Origin: Pseudomonas corrugata
GTDB taxonomy: Bacteria; Pseudomonadota; Gammaproteobacteria; Pseudomonadales; Pseudomonadaceae
Reading direction: 5' to 3'
NCBI RefSeq assembly: GCF_001269905.1
Contig: NZ_LHVK01000003.1
Location: 1,147,578 to 1,211,577, forward strand
Length of the DNA stretch: 64,000 nucleotides
Shown: positions 53,732 to 62,633 of the stretch, in pieces
Numbering within the stretch: position 1 is the first letter of the stretch
Layout of the letters: every line of letters begins with the position of its first letter
Made by a program: the position numbers and the translations under genes
The notes under the pieces: model-generated
Databases searched by the model: none
What the model saw: only the letters and a program-made list of their open reading frames with translations
What the model was told of the DNA's origin: nothing

Positions 53732-53747
53732 AGCAGATGTCGTGCCG
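53732..53747 (-). promoter_or_regulatory. Sigma-54 (-24/-12) promoter of fapA
   Basis: On the minus strand CGGCACGACATCTGCT has the invariant GG-N10-GC spacing and the extended GGCACG block of RpoN promoters. The predicted start would be near 53721, giving a leader of about 46 bases before the fapA GTG. Confidence 0.75.
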
Positions 53748-53788
53748 GGTTTGTAAAAGTCTTTCGATTCAATGGGTTGGCTAGCTGT

Positions 53789-53806
53789 GCGCAATGAGCG
53801 TTGCGC
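53789..53806. promoter_or_regulatory. Candidate activator site upstream of fap promoter
   Basis: Inverted repeat GCGCAA-N6-TTGCGC centred about 76 bases upstream of the predicted transcription start, a usual position for an enhancer-binding protein site. Confidence 0.45.
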
Positions 53807-54021
53807 GACCTGTTTCATGAATGAGACAAGGCTCATGAGGGTCAATAGGCCATCTGCGGCCAGTGGCTCTGGATCCAGGCTTTTGAGGGGGTGTTTCAGT
53901 TGCGTGACAGTCAGGATGACAAACCAGTGAAACAGCTTTGGATCCGGGTTTGACAAGACGGGGATGTTTCAAGAGTGCAACAGGATGGCGCTATACCATC
54001 ACCTGTCCCGGTGGGATCTGT

Positions 54022-54546
54022 TCAGGCCTGGAGCAGTTGGGCTACGGCTGCGAACACCTGGCTTTGGCGCTGCGCCCAGTTGCCTTCGATCACTTGGAAG
54101 GGTTGCTGGCGCCGGGTCAGCCAATCCTCTATGGCGGTGAAAAACTGCAGGCGTTGCGCCAGCTCAGGCTGGCAGCGCAGGCCGTCGCCGGTCCATTCGA
54201 CCTGCTCGGGGCTCAACAGCAGATGCAGGTCGTAATGGCGCCTCAGCAAGCTTGGTTCCAGCCAGTCCGGGCATTCGCCGAACAGGGTCCGGCTCCAGAG
54301 GATATTGCTCAGCAGATGGGTGTCGAGGATCAGCAGTGCCGGTTGTCGGGCACGGGCTGCGTCTTCCCAGGCCAGTTGTCCGAGAGCGATATCGGTGATG
54401 TCGTCCAGGCAGGTGTCGCGGGGGTACTGTTCCATGAAGTGGCGGACGTATTCATCCACCCGCAAGCCGCCGAAGTGTTCCTGCAATTGCGACGCCAGCC
54501 AGCTCTTGCCGGCAGATTCGGGGCCGGTGAGCACCACCACTTTCAT
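54022..54546 (-). CDS. NadR-like ribosylnicotinamide kinase (P-loop ATPase)
   Basis: A 174-residue kinase-type protein resembling the C-terminal domain of NadR, which phosphorylates nicotinamide riboside to NMN. Walker A GPESAGKS is at residues 8-15, VDEYVRHFM near 33, and LLILDTHLLSNILWSR near 75-90 as in NadR kinases. The ATG overlaps the pnuC stop by four bases, so transport and phosphorylation are coupled, trapping the vitamin inside the cell. Confidence 0.88.
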   Translation of the reverse strand: MKVVVLTGPESAGKSWLASQLQEHFGGLRVDEYVRHFMEQYPRDTCLDDITDIALGQLAWEDAARARQPALLILDTHLLSNILWSRTLFGECPDWLEPSLLRRHYDLHLLLSPEQVEWTGDGLRCQPELAQRLQFFTAIEDWLTRRQQPFQVIEGNWAQRQSQVFAAVAQLLQA

Positions 54547-55106
54547 GCGCGCAGGGCCGGGTCGGCGCGCCATTCCCGCCAGCCCTGCACGGCGAGCAGG
54601 GTGAACAGGGCGTAGAGCGCGGCGGTCAGGTACAGCCCCTTGTAGATGAACAGGCCAACAAAGATCACATCCAGGGCGATCCACAAAGGCCAGCATTGCA
54701 CGCGCTTCTGCGCCATCCACCACTGGGCCACGAGGCTGAAGCCGGTAAGCGCCGCGTCGAGCCAGGGTTGGGCGGCATCAGTCCAGTGCGCCATGGCGGC
54801 GCCCAGCACCAGGCTGCCCGCTGCTCCGGCAGCCAGCCCAAGCAGCACTGACGGCCCGCCCAGACGTGTGACCTGGCGTCCGTCATGATGCTGCCCGGCG
54901 CGGGTCCATTGCCACCAGCCATACAATTGCAGCGCGGCGTAGATCACTTGCAACAGCATGTCCGAGTACAACTTCACGTCGTAGAAAATCCAGCTGTACA
55001 GCAACACCATGACCAGGCCGATCGGCCAACACCAGGGGTTCTGCTTGACGGTCAACCAGACAGCGATCACGCCGAGGGCTGCGGCAAACAGTTCAAGCCC
55101 GGACAT
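54543..55106 (-). CDS. pnuC: Nicotinamide riboside transporter PnuC
   Basis: A 187-residue membrane transporter with about seven helices for facilitated uptake of nicotinamide riboside. The family pattern is seen in TVKQNPWCWPIGLV near residue 19, YGWWQWTR near 62, WLDAALTGFSLVAQWWMAQK and CWPLWIALDVIFVGLF. The kinase downstream completes the NAD salvage pair. GGAGCC precedes the start. Confidence 0.9.
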   Translation of the reverse strand: MSGLELFAAALGVIAVWLTVKQNPWCWPIGLVMVLLYSWIFYDVKLYSDMLLQVIYAALQLYGWWQWTRAGQHHDGRQVTRLGGPSVLLGLAAGAAGSLVLGAAMAHWTDAAQPWLDAALTGFSLVAQWWMAQKRVQCWPLWIALDVIFVGLFIYKGLYLTAALYALFTLLAVQGWREWRADPALRA

Positions 55107-55193
55107 GGCGGCTCCTTGAGGGAATGGAAAAGGGGGGCGATTGTAAACGTTATGGTGGGGGCAGCTCCAACATCAATGTTGGATGTGCCGGTG

Positions 55194-55295
55194 CTCTCGC
55201 GAGCAGGCTCGCCCACAGGGGGGCCAGGTTGATTGCAGTATCTGTGGTCGCCAGCAGGACCTGTGGGAGCAAGCCTGCTCGCGATAGCGGTGGTT
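55194..55295. repeat. REP pair
   Basis: Cores CTCGCGAGCAGGCTCGCCCA and CTGTGGGAGCAAGCCTGCTC in the 223-bp gap between the chemoreceptor's 3' end and pnuC. Nothing else is seen in the gap. Confidence 0.7.
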
Positions 55296-55329
55296 CAGCT
55301 TGCATCCAGGCTGGATGCAAGCTTTGCTT

Positions 55330-56964
55330 TTACACCCGGAATTGTTTGAGCAGGCCGTTCAGCTGTTCGCTCAGTGCTTTGAGGCGGGTGCTTGCCAGGC
55401 TCGACTGCTCTGCCGCCAGGGCCGTGCTGTGGGAGAGTCCGGCGGCCTGGGTGACATTCTGGTTGATGTCCTCTACCACGTGGGCCTGTTGCAGGGTAGC
55501 GCTGGCGATGGAGGCGTTGAGACTGTTGAGATTACGCAGGGCCTGGCCGATGGCGTTGAGACTGGCGCCCGCCAGGCCTGCCTGTTCGATGGTCAGTTGC
55601 GAGGCGCGGCTGCTGTCGCTGATGACCTTTACCGCGGCTTCGGAGTGGGTTTGCAGGCGTTCGATCATGCCCTGGATTTCGGCGGTGGACTTCTGTGTGC
55701 GCTGCGCCAGCAACCTCACCTCATCGGCCACCACCGCAAAGCCCCGGCCCTGTTCCCCGGCGCGAGCGGCTTCGATCGCCGCGTTGAGGGCCAACAGGTT
55801 GGTCTGCTCGGCGATGGAGCGGATCACCTCCAGGACGCTGCCGATCTGGGTACTTTCGCTGGCCAGGGTACGGATCACTTCCACCGCCTGGTCGATGGTC
55901 TGGGAAAGACGGTCGATTTGCTGCAGGCTGCCGTCAATGTTGACCTGGCCCTGCTGGGCCTGGGATTCAGCGTCGCGCATCTCACTGGCGGCGTGTTCGG
56001 CGTTCTTGGCCACGTCCTGCACACCATAGGTCACTTCGTTGATCGCAGTGGCCACCAGCTCCATCTGCTGCGATTGCTGCTGGCTGCGTTCCTGGGCCTG
56101 GGCGGCGTCGCTACCCAGTTCATTGGACGATTGTCCCAGTGCGCTGGCCGAATCCTGCAACTGGCTTACCACATGGCGCAGCTTGCTGGTAAACGCGTTG
56201 AAGTGTCGCGCCAGTTGAGTGACCTCATCCTGGCCGTGGGTGTCGAGGGTGCGGGTCAGGTCGCTTTCACCGCTGGCAATGTTGGCCATGGCGTTCACCG
56301 TTTCCTGCAGGGGCCCCACGATGCTGCGCACGATCAGGGTCAACAGCAGGCTCATGATCACTACAATCGACAGGCCAATCAGCGAAGCCTTGATCAGTTG
56401 GGCCTGGAACTCGGCTTGCACGTCATCTACGTACACGCCTGAACCGATGATCCAGCCCCAGGGCTCGAACAGTTGGACGTAGGAGGTTTTCGCCACCGGT
56501 GCCTCGGCACCCGGCTTCGGCCACAGGTAGTTCACCATCCCGGCGCCCTTGGCCTTGGCGATGTTGACCATCTCGTTGAACAGCGCGAAACCGTTCGGGT
56601 CGCGGATCGCCGAGAGGTTCTTCCCTTCGAGCTTCGGGTTGGCGGGGTGCATGACCATGACGGGGGTCAGGTCATTGATCCAGAAATAATCAGTCTCGTT
56701 ATAGCGCAGGCCCCGCACAGCGCTGAGGGCCTGTTTCTGGGCGGCTTCGCGGGTCAGGGTGCCAGCGGTTTCCAGGCCATGGTAATAGCTCAGCACGCCG
56801 CTGGCGGTCTGGACCACATGTTGGGTTTTCTGCACCTTGGCCTGATAGAGGTCACCGTGGATCTGCTTCAGCATCAAGGCGCCCAACGTAAATACCATCA
56901 AGATGGCCACGACGAGGATGAGCCACAAGCGTCGGCTGATCGACACATTGCGCAAACTATTCAT
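55330..56964 (-). CDS. Methyl-accepting chemotaxis protein with single-Cache sensor
   Basis: A 544-residue chemoreceptor. Membrane segment 1 about residues 13-33, an sCache_2-type domain to about 190 ([19 protein letters not shown] near 90-108 and [14 protein letters not shown] near 169-182), membrane segment 2 about 191-212, HAMP, then the signalling hairpin with [20 protein letters not shown]. sCache_2 receptors usually sense small carboxylates; the ligand here is unknown. Confidence 0.92.
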   Translation of the reverse strand: MNSLRNVSISRRLWLILVVAILMVFTLGALMLKQIHGDLYQAKVQKTQHVVQTASGVLSYYHGLETAGTLTREAAQKQALSAVRGLRYNETDYFWINDLTPVMVMHPANPKLEGKNLSAIRDPNGFALFNEMVNIAKAKGAGMVNYLWPKPGAEAPVAKTSYVQLFEPWGWIIGSGVYVDDVQAEFQAQLIKASLIGLSIVVIMSLLLTLIVRSIVGPLQETVNAMANIASGESDLTRTLDTHGQDEVTQLARHFNAFTSKLRHVVSQLQDSASALGQSSNELGSDAAQAQERSQQQSQQMELVATAINEVTYGVQDVAKNAEHAASEMRDAESQAQQGQVNIDGSLQQIDRLSQTIDQAVEVIRTLASESTQIGSVLEVIRSIAEQTNLLALNAAIEAARAGEQGRGFAVVADEVRLLAQRTQKSTAEIQGMIERLQTHSEAAVKVISDSSRASQLTIEQAGLAGASLNAIGQALRNLNSLNASIASATLQQAHVVEDINQNVTQAAGLSHSTALAAEQSSLASTRLKALSEQLNGLLKQFRV

Positions 56965-57095
56965 ACGCTGTCACTCCAGTTTCTTGTTCTTGTCATCCAC
57001 GGCCGGTGGATTGCCCCCTGGGCCATAACGCGGCGGCGTTATGAGGGCTTGTCTGATAGGATTTCGGCCTCGCAACGCAAAACCTAAGCCTGCCT

Positions 57096-57161
57096 ATGAT
57101 TTTTCATTGGTTTTTTTGGGGAGGGCGCAGTTATCGTGCCCCGCTGCTTGTATTGGCATAA
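57096..57161 (+). CDS. Candidate 21-residue leader peptide ahead of uppP
   Basis: A short frame starting MIFHWFFWGG, rich in Trp and Phe, with its TAA at 57159-57161, 17 bases before a terminator hairpin. The ribosome site is weak (TAAGCC), so translation is unproven. Confidence 0.3.
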   Translation: MIFHWFFWGGRSYRAPLLVLA

Positions 57162-57178
57162 CACTTTGATTATCGATG

Positions 57179-57204
57179 AGCCCCTGTCTGACAGGGGCTT
57201 TTTT
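57179..57204 (+). terminator. Intrinsic terminator abutting the uppP ribosome site
   Basis: Stem GCCCCTGT/ACAGGGGC with a CTG loop and six U residues (57199-57204). The next bases are the GGGGGA ribosome site of uppP. No plus-strand gene upstream needs a terminator, suggesting attenuation or the end of a small RNA. Confidence 0.8.
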
Positions 57205-57213
57205 GGGGGATGA

Positions 57214-58044
57214 ATGGATTTGTGGACTGCCTTTCAGGCACTGATTCTTGGCATTGTAGAAGGTCTGACGGAATTCCTGCCGATTTCCAGCACGGGGCAC
57301 CAGATTGTTGTCGCAGACTTGCTTGGGTTCGGTGGGGAACGGGCCATGGCGTTCAACATCATTATTCAGTTGGGTGCGATCCTGGCGGTGGTCTGGGAGT
57401 TTCGACGCAAGATCTTCGACGTGGTAGTGGGTTTGCCCACTCAACCCGGTGCCCGACGGTTTACCGCCAACCTGTTGATCGCCTTCCTGCCCGCCGTAGT
57501 GCTGGGCGTGTTGTTTGCCGACCTGATCCACGAGTACCTGTTCAACCCGATCACCGTGGCCGCCGCGCTCGTGGTGGGGGGGGGCATCATGCTCTGGGCC
57601 GAACAGCGCCAGCATGAAGTACACGCCGACACGGTGGACGATATGACCTGGAAGGATGCCCTCAAGGTCGGTCTGGCCCAGTGCCTGGCGATGATTCCCG
57701 GCACCTCCCGTTCCGGCTCGACCATCATCGGCGGGCTGCTGTTCGGCCTTTCGCGCAAGACCGCGACCGAGTTTTCCTTCTTCCTGGCCATGCCGACAAT
57801 GGTCGGCGCGGCTGTCTACTCGGGCTACAAGTACCGCGCACTCTTCGTTCCGGCGGATTTCCCGGTGTTCGCCATCGGCTTCGTCACCGCGTTCATCTTC
57901 GCCATGATCGCAGTCAAGGGACTGCTGCGGTTCATCGCCAGCCACAGTTACGCGGTGTTCGCCTGGTATCGGATCGCGTTCGGTCTGCTGATCCTTGCGA
58001 CCTGGCAATTCGGTTGGGTCGACTGGACGACTGCCCAGCCATGA
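57214..58044 (+). CDS. uppP: Undecaprenyl-diphosphatase UppP
   Basis: A 276-residue inner-membrane enzyme that recycles the lipid carrier for cell-wall synthesis; excess gives bacitracin resistance. The two family signatures are clear: [18 protein letters not shown] near residues 13-30 (catalytic Glu) and [19 protein letters not shown] near 168-186 (catalytic Arg/Ser). The start directly follows a terminator, so expression may be conditional. The next gene overlaps its stop by four bases. Confidence 0.93.
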   Translation: MDLWTAFQALILGIVEGLTEFLPISSTGHQIVVADLLGFGGERAMAFNIIIQLGAILAVVWEFRRKIFDVVVGLPTQPGARRFTANLLIAFLPAVVLGVLFADLIHEYLFNPITVAAALVVGGGIMLWAEQRQHEVHADTVDDMTWKDALKVGLAQCLAMIPGTSRSGSTIIGGLLFGLSRKTATEFSFFLAMPTMVGAAVYSGYKYRALFVPADFPVFAIGFVTAFIFAMIAVKGLLRFIASHSYAVFAWYRIAFGLLILATWQFGWVDWTTAQP

Positions 58045-58463
58045 AAGATTCGGGCACCCGCAGGCGCGCAGCCCGCGACACCGGGGGCGCAGTACAGAAC
58101 CTTCGGCTCAAGTTGATCGTGTTTGCGCTGCTATGCACGCTACCGCTGACGGGCTCGTTGCTGCTCGTGCTGCAGGAGGCGTCATGGGTGCCGTTGATGG
58201 CCTATGGGACCGTCAGCGTCGTGGCGTTCCTGCTGTACTGGAGTGACAAGCGCAAGGCGCGTTCCGACACCTGGCGCACCCCCGAGAACGTGTTGCATGC
58301 CGTGGAGCTGGCCGGCGGCTGGCCCGGGGCGTTACTGGCCCAGCAGGTCTTTCGACACAAGACCCGCAAGGTGTCGTTCCAGGTGGTGTTCTGGTTCATC
58401 GTGCTGCTGCACCAGGCGTTCTGGGTCGACCAGTTGTTCCTGGGCGGTCATTTGCTGGCCTAA
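58041..58463 (+). CDS. DUF1294 membrane protein
   Basis: A 140-residue protein with about three to four membrane helices. The DUF1294 core is visible as [18 protein letters not shown] near residues 65-82 and [19 protein letters not shown] near 92-110. Overlaps the uppP stop (ATGA), so it is co-translated. Function unknown. Confidence 0.85.
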   Translation: MKDSGTRRRAARDTGGAVQNLRLKLIVFALLCTLPLTGSLLLVLQEASWVPLMAYGTVSVVAFLLYWSDKRKARSDTWRTPENVLHAVELAGGWPGALLAQQVFRHKTRKVSFQVVFWFIVLLHQAFWVDQLFLGGHLLA

Positions 58464-58522
58464 TGGCCTGTGTGGTTAATTCGTGTACTCAAATTAACCG
58501 CAAGGGCCAGCAGGTGTGAGTA

Positions 58523-58876
58523 TTACGGCAGTAGCAAGCCGACCTGCGTGCGCTTGGGCAATTTGCTGACCACCAGTTGGTGGGAGCGTTGCAACAGGCC
58601 ATGCAGTTCCTCGGCGCCCATGGGGTAGGGCGTGTGCATGATGATCCACTGGGCTCGTGCCAGATACGGGGCAGGATGGATGCCCGGTCGGTCGCAATGT
58701 CCCAGGAACAGGTCCTTGTCGACCTTGAACGCCAATGAATCGCTACGCAGCCCTTGCAGGGCGAACATCTTGTTCCCGGCGATGGAAAACACCCGTACGC
58801 CACCCCATTTGTAATCTTCCCTGGCGCCAGGCAAGCCCAGGCAAAACCGTGCGACATCCTCTTCGCTCAGACTCAT
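58523..58876 (-). CDS. MmcQ/YjbR-family protein
   Basis: A 117-residue CyaY-like fold protein of the MmcQ/YjbR group: LGLPGAREDYKWGGVRVFSI, then NKMFALQG and the C-terminal ELHGLLQRSHQLVV. Members are small DNA-binding-like proteins of unclear role. GGAGAAAGGA precedes the ATG, which overlaps the LysR stop (ATGA). Confidence 0.85.
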   Translation of the reverse strand: MSLSEEDVARFCLGLPGAREDYKWGGVRVFSIAGNKMFALQGLRSDSLAFKVDKDLFLGHCDRPGIHPAPYLARAQWIIMHTPYPMGAEELHGLLQRSHQLVVSKLPKRTQVGLLLP

Positions 58877-59781
58877 AACGTCCTTTCTCCACAACGATTG
58901 AAAGCGTCCACCAAATGGTCGAGCCATGCGCGTACCGCCGGCAACATTCCGCGTCGATGGGGATAGACCGCCTGCAGCCAGCCATCGGGCAGCGACCATT
59001 GCGGTAACAGTTCCACCAGTGTGCCGTCCGTCAACTCCTGCTCGCAATACATGCTCGGCAATAAGGTAAATCCCAGGCCGGCGAGAACGCAGGCGCGGCG
59101 CACAATGAAATCATCGATGCCCAGGCGTGCCTCCAGGGCCAGTTCGGCGACCTGTCCGTCGATGCTGTGCAGGCGCAGATGCACCAGGCGATCGCTCTCA
59201 AGTGCCCCGAGCACCGGGACCTGCTTGAGATCCTCGGGGGTTTCGATCCGTCGCCCTTCGACGAAGGCCGGGCTGGCGACCATGATCAACCGTGCCTGAC
59301 GCAAGCGGCGGGTCATCAACAGCGGGTCTTCGTCACCCAGGTCACGCACGCGCAGCGCTACGTCTACGCCTTCGCTCACCAGATCGACGCGGCGATTGAC
59401 CAGGATCATCTCCAACTGGACCTGAGGATATTTTTCCAGGAAATCGGCCACCACCCCGGCCAGAATTTCGTGGGCCAATCCCACCGGACTTGAAACCCGA
59501 AGCCGGCCACGGGGCGCACTGGACATGCTCGCCACCGCTTCGTCGGCCATTTCTGCCTCCAGCAACATGGCCTGGCAATGGCGCAGGTAACGTTCACCCA
59601 CCGCCGTCAGTTTCAATTGGCGGGTGGTGCGTTGCAGCAGGCGGGCGTCGAGGCGCTCCTCCAGTTCGGCGATACGCCGGGACAGCCGCGACTTGGGGAT
59701 GCCAAGGGCGCGGCCGGCTGCAGCGAAGCCACCGGCTTCGACGACTTTGGCGAAATAGTAGAGATCGTTGAGGTCTTGCAT
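58873..59781 (-). CDS. LysR-family regulator divergent from azoR
   Basis: A 302-residue LysR protein: MQDLNDLYYFAKVVEAGGFA, then RALGIPKSRLSRRIAELEER near residues 24-43. The effector domain is of the CrgA/AaeR-like type common next to quinone or drug-response genes. The ATG at 59781 gives the normal N-terminus; 38 more codons are open. It lies 128 bases from the divergent azoR and probably controls it. Confidence 0.9.
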   Translation of the reverse strand: MQDLNDLYYFAKVVEAGGFAAAGRALGIPKSRLSRRIAELEERLDARLLQRTTRQLKLTAVGERYLRHCQAMLLEAEMADEAVASMSSAPRGRLRVSSPVGLAHEILAGVVADFLEKYPQVQLEMILVNRRVDLVSEGVDVALRVRDLGDEDPLLMTRRLRQARLIMVASPAFVEGRRIETPEDLKQVPVLGALESDRLVHLRLHSIDGQVAELALEARLGIDDFIVRRACVLAGLGFTLLPSMYCEQELTDGTLVELLPQWSLPDGWLQAVYPHRRGMLPAVRAWLDHLVDAFNRCGERTL

Positions 59782-59909
59782 GTCGGGCTCGATTGTCCTG
59801 TCAGTGGAACGAACTATCGCATTATTGCTGGCTAATCGGCCATTGGTTTCATTGGTAGGATAGTCCCCATTCGATCGCCCGGTAGCGATCCTCATTGGAG
59901 AGCACTCAC

Positions 59910-60518
59910 ATGAAACTTCTGCACATTGATTCGAGCATCCTTGGCGACAACTCGGCTTCCCGCCAATTGAGCCGCGACGTGGTCGAGGCCTGGAAAACCG
60001 CTGAACCGGGAGTGGTCGTGACCTACCGCGACCTGGCCGCCGATGCGATCAGTCACTTTTCTGCACAGACGCTGGTTGCGGCTGGTACCAGCGCTGAGTT
60101 GCGTGATGCCGCGCTGCAGCACGAAGCCGACCTCAGCGCCGCGACGATGGCTGAGTTCCTCGCGGCGGATGCCGTAGTGATCGCGGCCCCGATGTACAAC
60201 TTCACCGTCCCGACCCAGCTCAAGGCCTGGATCGACCGTATCGCCGTGGCCGGAAAGACGTTCAGCTACACCGAGGCCGGTCCACAAGGCCTGTGCGGTG
60301 GCAAGAAGCTGGTGATTGTTTCCACCGCCGGTGGCCTGCATGCTGGCCAGCCGAGCGGTGTAGGTCATGAAGAGTATCTGAAACTGCTGTTCGGTTTCCT
60401 CGGCATTACCGATATCGAAATCGTTCGCGCCGAGGGTCTGGCCTACGGCGATGACATGCGCAACAAGGCCATGAGCGACGCCAAGGCACAGATCGGCGAA
60501 CAGTTCGCCGCCGCATAA
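59910..60518 (+). CDS. azoR: FMN-dependent NADH-azoreductase
   Basis: A 202-residue flavodoxin-fold enzyme that reduces azo dyes and quinones with NADH. The FMN-binding start [19 protein letters not shown], the [18 protein letters not shown] segment near residues 94-111 and STAGGLH near 140 are characteristic. GGAGAG precedes the ATG. With the divergent LysR it forms a quinone/oxidant-response module. Confidence 0.93.
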   Translation: MKLLHIDSSILGDNSASRQLSRDVVEAWKTAEPGVVVTYRDLAADAISHFSAQTLVAAGTSAELRDAALQHEADLSAATMAEFLAADAVVIAAPMYNFTVPTQLKAWIDRIAVAGKTFSYTEAGPQGLCGGKKLVIVSTAGGLHAGQPSGVGHEEYLKLLFGFLGITDIEIVRAEGLAYGDDMRNKAMSDAKAQIGEQFAAA

Positions 60519-60539
60519 GATCTGCCCAAGCCCAAGCCC

Positions 60540-60627
60540 TGTGGGAGCGAGCCTGCTCGCGATGACGGTGTACCAGTCACCTCCATGCTGACTGACCCAC
60601 CGTTTTCGCGAGCAAGCCCACACATTG
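60540..60627. repeat. REP pair before the array
   Basis: Inverted REP cores (CTGTGGGAGCGAGCCTGC and TTTCGCGAGCAAGCCCAC), the variant unit that leads into the 134-bp array. Confidence 0.7.
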
Positions 60628-60650
60628 GATTGGCGGCGTCCGCAGCCTTT

Positions 60651-61431
60651 GCATATGCCACCTGACCTTGTGGGAGCCAGGCTTGCCCGCGATGACGGCG
60701 GTCCACTCAGCATTTCAGTGACAGATCCACCGCTATCGCGAGCAGGCTCGCTCCCACAGAGGACTCAGGGTGTATGCGGTCTTTGCATATGCCACCTGAT
60801 CTTGTGGGAGCCGGGCTTGCCCGCGATGGCGGCGGCGCATTCAACCTCTGCGTGACAGACCCACCGCTATCGCGAGCAGGCTCGCTCCCACAGAGGACTC
60901 AGGGTGTATGCGGTCTTTGCATATGTCACCTGACCTTGTGGGAGCCAGGCTTGCCCGCGATGACGGCAGTACATTCAACCTCTGCGTGACAGACCCACCG
61001 CTATCGCGAGCAGGCTCGCTCCCACAGAGGACTCAGGGTGTATGCGGTCTTTGCATATGTCACCTGACCTTGTGGGAGCCAGGCTTGCCCGCGATGACGG
61101 CGGTACATTCAACCTCTGCGTGACAGACCCACCGCTATCGCGAACAGGCTCGCTCCCACAGAGGATTCAGGGTGTATGCGGTCTTTGCATATGCCACCTG
61201 ACCTTGTGGGAGCCAGGCTTGCCCGCGATGACGGCGGTCCAGTCAGCATTTCAGTGACAGATGCACCGCTATCGCGAGCAGGCTCGCTCCCACAGAGGAT
61301 TCAGGGTGTATGCGGTCTTTGCATTCACCACCTGATCTTGTGGGAGCCAGGCTTGCCCGCGATGACGGCGGTACATTCAACCTCTGCGTGACAGACCCAC
61401 CCCTTTCGCGAGCAGGCTCGCTCCCACATTG
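60651..61431. repeat. Tandem array of six 134-bp REP-pair units
   Basis: The anchor GCATAT(GCC/GTC)ACC or its variant occurs at 60651, 60785, 60919, 61053, 61187 and 61321, exactly 134 bases apart. Each unit has a convergent REP pair and a constant spacer (TCAGGGTGTATGCGGTCTTT). Units differ at a few positions. The frames of 71 codons that recur here are by-products of the repeat. Confidence 0.95.
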
Positions 61432-61471
61432 GTTTTTCGGTGACCGTGAGATTGCATCACCCTTTTGCACG

Positions 61472-61591
61472 ATGATGAATATCGAAACCTTCGTAAAACG
61501 CTGTATTCTGCTCATCGGGCTTTTGGCGCAGGTCATGCAAGTCCAGGCAGCGAGCGACGGGGCCTTCCTGTCCGCTGGTGAAGGTGGATGA
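61472..61591 (+). CDS. Possible 39-residue exported peptide
   Basis: Starts MMNIETFVKRCILLIGLLAQ, ends SAGEGG just before the hydrolase gene. The N-terminus looks like a signal peptide, with only about 13 residues after it. No ribosome site is visible. It could be a remnant or chance. Confidence 0.25.
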   Translation: MMNIETFVKRCILLIGLLAQVMQVQAASDGAFLSAGEGG

Positions 61592-61595
61592 TTCG

Positions 61596-62633
61596 ATGAA
61601 ACGTCTTGGTGCAGGGTTACTGCTTTGTCTGCTTGGCAGCCTGGTTACGGTGCACGCCGCACCGGCGCTGCACCCCAACTGGAGTGCCGGCTTTCATGAA
61701 CTGAGCTTTCTCGATCCGCTGGATAACCAGCCGATGCACGCCATCGCTTTCTATCCGTCTATCGCCAGGGGGCAAACCAGCCTGCTGGGCGGCTATCAGA
61801 TCGATGCTGCGCCGGACGCCCAGATAGCCATCGGCCGCTTTCCGATGTTGATGCTGTCCCACGGCAACACGGGTACGCCGCTGGCCTTGCACGACCTGGC
61901 CACTTCACTGGCGCGCAAGGGATTCGTCGTGGTCGCAGTCATCCACCCTGGCGACAACGCCCAGGACCACAGCCGGTTGGGTACCCTGAGCAACCTTTAC
62001 GGACGGCCGATCCAGATTTCCGAGGCCATCACCGCGACGCTGAACGATCCGATGCTATCGCCGTTCGTCAATGCCGGGCAGGTGGGGGTGATCGGCTATT
62101 CCGCCGGTGGGGAAACTGCGCTGATCCTGTCCGGTGCCACGCCGGATCTCAATCGCTTGCGCCGCTATTGCCAGGAGCGGCCGGAAGACCGTGACGCCTG
62201 TAACACCCAGGGCGAGCTGATTGCCGACCGTGACGATCTGCAACCGATGGCCGATCCCAGGGTCCGGGCATTGCTGTTGATGGCACCGTTGAGCCTGAAG
62301 TTTGGTCGCCATACCCTGGCCGACGTCCATGTGCCGGTGCTGCTGTACAGCGGCGATGGCGACAAGCTGGTGGCCTTTGACAAGAATGCTGCCGCCCTGG
62401 CCCGCAAGCTGCCTACCGCGCCGGACTTCAAGACCCTGGCCGGGGCAGGGCACTTTGTCTTCCTGGCGCCATGCACCGAGGAGCAGATTGCCGCGATGCC
62501 TGCGTTGTGTACCGATGCCGATGGTGTCGACCGCAAGGACATTCACCGCACCATGATTTCCGAAGCGGGGCGCTTCTTCAGTCAGGCCCTGGGCAAGCCC
62601 AACCGGGCCGGTATGCGCACGGCCGATCAGTAA
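61596..62633 (+). CDS. Exported alpha/beta-hydrolase (dienelactone hydrolase/PAF-acetylhydrolase-like)
   Basis: A 345-residue esterase-like enzyme with a signal peptide (LGAGLLLCLLGSLVTVHA, about residues 4-21). The nucleophile elbow is GYSAGGE (Ser near residue 167), the oxyanion region is LSHGNTGTPL near 88, and the acid/base residues are likely in YSGDGDK and GAGHFVF. Two CxxxC-like Cys pairs after the nucleophile may form disulfides. Start at 61596 follows AGGTGG. Substrate unknown. Confidence 0.82.
   Translation: MKRLGAGLLLCLLGSLVTVHAAPALHPNWSAGFHELSFLDPLDNQPMHAIAFYPSIARGQTSLLGGYQIDAAPDAQIAIGRFPMLMLSHGNTGTPLALHDLATSLARKGFVVVAVIHPGDNAQDHSRLGTLSNLYGRPIQISEAITATLNDPMLSPFVNAGQVGVIGYSAGGETALILSGATPDLNRLRRYCQERPEDRDACNTQGELIADRDDLQPMADPRVRALLLMAPLSLKFGRHTLADVHVPVLLYSGDGDKLVAFDKNAAALARKLPTAPDFKTLAGAGHFVFLAPCTEEQIAAMPALCTDADGVDRKDIHRTMISEAGRFFSQALGKPNRAGMRTADQ

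Larger units (their letters stand above)
53676..54021. other. fap control region
   Basis: A 346-bp gap between fapA and the nicotinamide riboside kinase gene, both on the minus strand. It holds the sigma-54-type promoter (53732-53747), a GCGCAA-N6-TTGCGC inverted repeat (53789-53806), and TGTTTCA/TGAAACA motifs near 53811 and 53926. No gene is seen. Confidence 0.65.

Noticed and set aside
55300..56442. Plus-strand 380-codon ORF
   Set aside because: Shadow of the second chemoreceptor.
57094..58008. Minus-strand ORF opposite uppP
   Set aside because: uppP carries both family signatures on the plus strand; the opposite frame is low-complexity shadow.
60625..61391. Series of 71-codon ORFs with near-identical products
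   Set aside because: They arise from the 134-bp repeat period; they span REP cores and have no ribosome sites.
60651..61431. CRISPR array
   Set aside because: Regular spacing is due to whole 134-bp units being repeated; there are no short direct repeats with unique spacers and no cas genes.
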